DNA of 15,698 nt, from positions 1 through 15,698 of the forward strand of contig JAQCNR010000426.1 of NCBI GenBank assembly GCA_028274925.1. Direction: 5' to 3'. This DNA comes from Halovenus sp. (GTDB taxonomy: Archaea > Halobacteriota > Halobacteria > Halobacteriales > Haloarculaceae). Below the pieces are notes generated by a model, which worked only from the letters and a program-made list of their open reading frames with translations, did no database searches and was not told the origin of the DNA. Below, one piece after another: positions 13,329-15,698 of this stretch; the first letter of the stretch is position 1, and each line of letters opens with the position of its first letter. The translations under genes and the position numbers were made by a program.

Positions 13329-13933
13329 GAGAGTTCGCGCATCGCGAAGTAAAACCGCTGCAGGGCAGTCATGTGGCCGACCACTGCGAAGACGATTAGC
13401 AGCAAGTCAACCGGCGTGAAGCCACGGAGTGTTATGTCGACGAAGGCTGCGATGGCAGTGACGACACCGGTCAGTGCGAGTCGGTCTGCCCGTCCCAGCA
13501 CGCCGCCGTAGACCCGGTCGAGGTTGACCGCCTGGGCCTGCGTCCCGAGATACGAGGTCATAAGGACACCCGTAATGGCCGCCAGACCGAGTGCATACGC
13601 GCCGAGGCCGGCAGCCAGGCCGCCGATGATGATGATATCTGCGTAGCGGTCGAGCACGTGGTCCAGCAGGTCACCAGCCCGAGAGTCCGTTCCGAGTTCA
13701 CGGGCGAGGTTGCCGTCGACCAAATCGAGAATCCCGTTGAGGAGCACGAACACCGCGCCGGCGAGATAGAATAGTTGCGTCTCTCCGGCGGCGATGAACG
13801 CCCCGGCCGCACCGATAGCAGCTAGCAGCGCGAGGATGCTGATGCCGTCCGGCGTCAACCCGACGCGTTTGGCGGTGCTGACAAGCGGTTCCATCAGCCG
13901 GTCGGCCAGCGGCCGGAGCGCGTCGAGTGTCAT
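13325..13933 (-). CDS. CDP-alcohol phosphatidyltransferase family protein (202 aa)
   Basis: The family motif DxxDGxxAR(8)GxxxDxxxD is complete: Asp70, Asp73, Gly74, Ala77, Arg78, Gly87, Asp91 and Asp95. These residues bind the CDP-lipid and the metal ions. About six membrane helices surround it, including LAALGAAGAF-type helices near 30-66 and later ones near 100-125, 150-170 and 172-190. The enzyme joins a CDP-activated lipid to an alcohol head group. In archaea the lipid would be CDP-archaeol and the acceptor could be inositol phosphate, glycerol phosphate or serine; the motifs do not decide. It is the last gene of the operon with hisC and the adenylate kinase-like gene, and its ATG overlaps the previous stop as ATGA. 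Confidence 0.9.
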   Translation of the reverse strand: MTLDALRPLADRLMEPLVSTAKRVGLTPDGISILALLAAIGAAGAFIAAGETQLFYLAGAVFVLLNGILDLVDGNLARELGTDSRAGDLLDHVLDRYADIIIIGGLAAGLGAYALGLAAITGVLMTSYLGTQAQAVNLDRVYGGVLGRADRLALTGVVTAIAAFVDITLRGFTPVDLLLIVFAVVGHMTALQRFYFAMRELS

Positions 13934-14433
13934 AGATACTCTGTGTACGACACTGTTCCAGCGCTCGGTTCTCGCGTCCCCGCAATAACCGATTCGACTT
14001 CTGCTGCCGTCTGCGCTGGCGACTGGTCGGTCGTCTCGATTTCGTAGACAGCGTCGAGTCCGTGGCGGTTGACTGCCTCTCCGAGGATTACGTCCAGTGC
14101 CTCGCTCTCGGCGTTTTCGGTGATTGACGCGGGGCTCTCACGCTCGGCCAGGCGCTGCTCGATTGTCTCGGGATGGCAGCGCAGGATAACGACCCGGTCT
14201 GCTGGGAGATTGTGCGCCAGATGTGACTCGAACACGACGTCGGTCTGGCTGTCGAGGTACGCCTCGACCGCTTCGAGGTCGACAATCGAGGAGTCTCGCT
14301 CGTCGTCGTGGCCAGTTGTCAGCCCTTCCTCAGTGATAATCTCGTTGAGATGCAGCACGTCCAGATCGGTGTCGAGCAGTTCTGTTGCGGTCGTCTTGCC
14401 GGTCCCGGGCGTGCCGGTCACGGCGACACGCAT
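13930..14433 (-). CDS. Adenylate kinase 6 (Fap7/hCINAP)-like NTPase (167 aa)
   Basis: The Walker A loop GTPGTGKTT is at residues 7-15. It is followed by a short P-loop kinase domain of the AK6/Fap7 type, with the LDVLHLNEII segment, a VVFESHLAHNLPADRVVILRC stretch resembling the Walker B region, and HPETIEQRLAERE before the lid. At 167 residues it is smaller than classical adenylate kinases and lacks their long lid. AK6 proteins have NMP kinase/ATPase activity and, in eukaryotes, aid small ribosomal subunit maturation with uS11. The archaeal role is inferred. The ATG at 14433 overlaps the hisC stop by one base (TGATG); a GTG one codon earlier is also possible. Its stop overlaps the next ATG by four bases, so the three genes are probably translated as a coupled unit. 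Confidence 0.88.
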   Translation of the reverse strand: MRVAVTGTPGTGKTTATELLDTDLDVLHLNEIITEEGLTTGHDDERDSSIVDLEAVEAYLDSQTDVVFESHLAHNLPADRVVILRCHPETIEQRLAERESPASITENAESEALDVILGEAVNRHGLDAVYEIETTDQSPAQTAAEVESVIAGTREPSAGTVSYTEYL

Positions 14434-15503
14434 CACTCGAGCACCTCGTTAAGTGTCTCGACCGCTCGCCGGGTCTGTGGCTCAGTTCCGCAGGTGATCC
14501 GTACACACTCCGGCAGGCCGAAACTCCCACAATCGCGGATGATGACGCCCTCGGACTGGGTTGTCTCCGCAACGGTGCTCGCGTCGCTGACCTCTGCGAG
14601 GACGAAATTCCCGCCGCTGTCCCACGTCCGCGCCGCGAGGTTGTCGTGCATATACTCTCGCGCCCAGCGTGCCCCCTCGACTGTGCGTTCGAGGTGCTGC
14701 TCGTCCTCAAGCGCGGCGAGTCCGGCGATACAGGCGAGTTTGTTCACTGCAAACGGCGTGTTGATCTGGTCGTACGCTTCGGCCCACGCCTCGGGGACCA
14801 ACCCGTAGCCGACTCGCAATCCGGCCAGCCCGTAGGTCTTCGAGAAGGTCCGCAACACCGCGACATTCTCTCGCTTGTCGAGCAACGACCGCGCCGAGTT
14901 CTGGCCGGTGAACTCGCCGTAGGCCTCGTCGACGACAACCAGCGTATTCTCGTCGACTTCGCCCGCGAGTCGGTCGATTTCCTCCAGTGGCATCTCCGAG
15001 CCTGTCGGGTTGTGCGGCGTCGTCACGTAGACCATCCGCTGGCCCTCGTAGCTCTCCAGCACCATCTCTGCTGACTGGGCGAACCCGTCAGCTTTGCTCA
15101 GACGGTACTGGTCCACGCTCGCGCCGTGTGACCGCGCGCTCATCGGATAATACGCAAAGCCGGGGTCCGGGGCGAGCACTCGGTCGTTGTCTTGGATGAA
15201 CGTCCGGCTAAGATAATCCAGCAACCCGTCGCCGCCGGGGGTTAGCCAGACCTGTGTCGGTGTCACCGCCCACTTCTCTGCGATGGCTTCGGTGAGGTCG
15301 AGGTGGGAAGATTTCGGGTACGTATGGACCTGGTCGACTGCGTCCTCGATAGCTTCGATGGCTGCTGGGCTGGGGCCGAATGGGTTCTCGTTAGAGGAGA
15401 GTTTCACCAGCCCATCAGGGTCGAGGCCGAGTTCCCGTGCGACCTCTTCGATACCGCGTCCGGCACGGTAGGGGACGTGTGCCGACAGATCCCGTGTTTC
15501 CAT
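14433..15503 (-). CDS. hisC: Histidinol-phosphate aminotransferase (356 aa)
   Basis: HisC transfers an amino group from glutamate to imidazole acetol phosphate in histidine synthesis. It is a fold-type I PLP enzyme. Visible features are LSSNENPFGPSP (35-46), which binds substrate; HNPTG with Asn165; VVVDEAYGEF with Asp192 and Tyr195; FSKTYGLAGLRVGY with PLP-binding Lys222 and Arg230; and a conserved C-terminal Arg in CVRITCG. Length is typical. The ATG at 15503 is chosen because a TATA box at 15527-15533 puts the transcription start exactly there. The frame runs 13 codons further to 15542, but this would include the promoter. It leads the operon with the AK6-like and CDP-alcohol phosphatidyltransferase genes. 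No other his genes are present here. Confidence 0.95.
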   Translation of the reverse strand: METRDLSAHVPYRAGRGIEEVARELGLDPDGLVKLSSNENPFGPSPAAIEAIEDAVDQVHTYPKSSHLDLTEAIAEKWAVTPTQVWLTPGGDGLLDYLSRTFIQDNDRVLAPDPGFAYYPMSARSHGASVDQYRLSKADGFAQSAEMVLESYEGQRMVYVTTPHNPTGSEMPLEEIDRLAGEVDENTLVVVDEAYGEFTGQNSARSLLDKRENVAVLRTFSKTYGLAGLRVGYGLVPEAWAEAYDQINTPFAVNKLACIAGLAALEDEQHLERTVEGARWAREYMHDNLAARTWDSGGNFVLAEVSDASTVAETTQSEGVIIRDCGSFGLPECVRITCGTEPQTRRAVETLNEVLE

Positions 15504-15526
15504 GCCCGGTACAAACAGGCGGCTAA

Positions 15527-15533
15527 GGTTAAG
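15527..15533 (-). promoter_or_regulatory. hisC: TATA box of the hisC operon
   Basis: On the minus strand the sequence reads CTTAACC, with its centre about 27 nt before the ATG at 15503. It predicts a leaderless operon mRNA and decides between the two possible hisC starts. Confidence 0.5.
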
Positions 15534-15583
15534 TGTGGCCATCCACGAAAACGGTTTTTGCGCCCGCTGTCGAACGACTGGTA

Positions 15584-15656
15584 GGGCGTGTGGCCTAGCG
15601 GATAGGGCGAGAGGTTCCTAACCTCTCGATCCCGGGTTCGAATCCCGGCACGCCCG
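15584..15656 (+). tRNA. tRNA-Arg, anticodon CCU
   Basis: A complete intron-less cloverleaf can be drawn. The acceptor is GGGCGTG/CACGCCC (seven perfect pairs) with discriminator G. The D stem is GCCT/GGGC, and the anticodon stem AGAGG/CCTCT encloses the loop TTCCTAA, so the anticodon is CCT (reads AGG). The variable loop is CGATC, and the T stem CCGGG/CCCGG carries the loop TTCGAAT. CCA is not encoded. An AT-rich stretch (aaaacggttttt, 15549-15560) about 30 nt upstream is a likely promoter. Confidence 0.96.
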
Positions 15657-15663
15657 TGCAGCG

Positions 15664-15688
15664 CGAGGGCGAGCGTAGTGAGCCCTCG
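15664..15688 (+). terminator. Hairpin just downstream of tRNA-Arg
   Basis: CGAGGGC (15664-15670) and GCCCTCG (15682-15688) form a perfect 7 bp stem with an 11-nt loop (15671-15681), eight bases after the tRNA. Similar phrases often follow tRNAs in haloarchaeal genomes. It could aid termination or 3' processing. It is at the window edge, so its right flank is not visible. Confidence 0.45.
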
Positions 15689-15698
15689 ACGCGAACCG

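Noticed and set aside
15584..15698. tRNA-Arg as an attachment site for an integrated element
   Set aside because: No integrase and no second copy of the tRNA 3' end was seen in the window; the right flank is cut off, so it cannot be judged.
1..15698. CRISPR arrays, insertion sequences and other mobile elements
   Set aside because: No regularly spaced repeats, transposase, integrase or terminal repeat pair was found on either strand.

Overview
This 15.7 kb window is chromosomal DNA from a haloarchaeon (class Halobacteria). The evidence is the high GC coding sequence, very acidic proteins, archaeal BRE/TATA promoters placed about 27 nt before mostly leaderless starts, a response regulator with a HalX tail, a bacterial-type threonyl-tRNA synthetase, an archaeal-type HMG-CoA reductase, an adenylate kinase 6-type kinase and an intron-less tRNA-Arg(CCU). 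I cannot name the genus. There is no transposase, integrase, CRISPR array or rRNA. No gene-free stretch exceeds 300 bases.

Layout. Positions 64-1443 (+) encode a WS/DGAT-like acyltransferase whose stop lies one base from the stop of a minus-strand two-gene operon (4074-1445): a DUF445 membrane protein and, joined by an ATGA overlap, a protein with an Abi_alpha/DUF4393-like C-terminus. A divergent plus-strand gene (4263-4805) encodes a lysine-free helical protein. It is followed by the most striking gene, 4938-6557, in which an unidentified ~145-residue domain is fused to a catalytically complete class I HMG-CoA reductase. A 7+7 bp inverted repeat spans this gene's promoter. Next come a DUF3592 membrane protein (-), a PAP2 phosphatase (+) and thrS (-); the stop codons of the last two abut directly.

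The second half holds a REC-HalX response regulator (-) with a long, hairpin-rich 5' region, a divergent conserved protein (+), a small two-helix membrane protein (+), an RNase HI (+), an AT-rich palindromic gap and another small membrane protein (+). The last overlaps the end of a compact minus-strand operon: hisC, adenylate kinase 6-like and CDP-alcohol phosphatidyltransferase, joined by 1- and 4-nt overlaps. A tRNA-Arg(CCU) with a downstream hairpin ends the window.

How the genes fit together. Several are housekeeping (thrS, hisC, rnhA, tRNA). Four concern lipids or isoprenoids: the HMG-CoA reductase fusion (mevalonate for archaeal lipids), the CDP-alcohol phosphatidyltransferase (polar head groups), PAP2 (lipid phosphate hydrolysis) and the WS/DGAT-like acyltransferase. 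They are not in one operon, so a shared function is only suggested. The parts most worth a second look are the fused reductase and its candidate operator, the repeat-built DUF445/Abi_alpha-like pair, the two structured 5' regions (response regulator and thrS), and the three convergent pairs with no space between stop codons.
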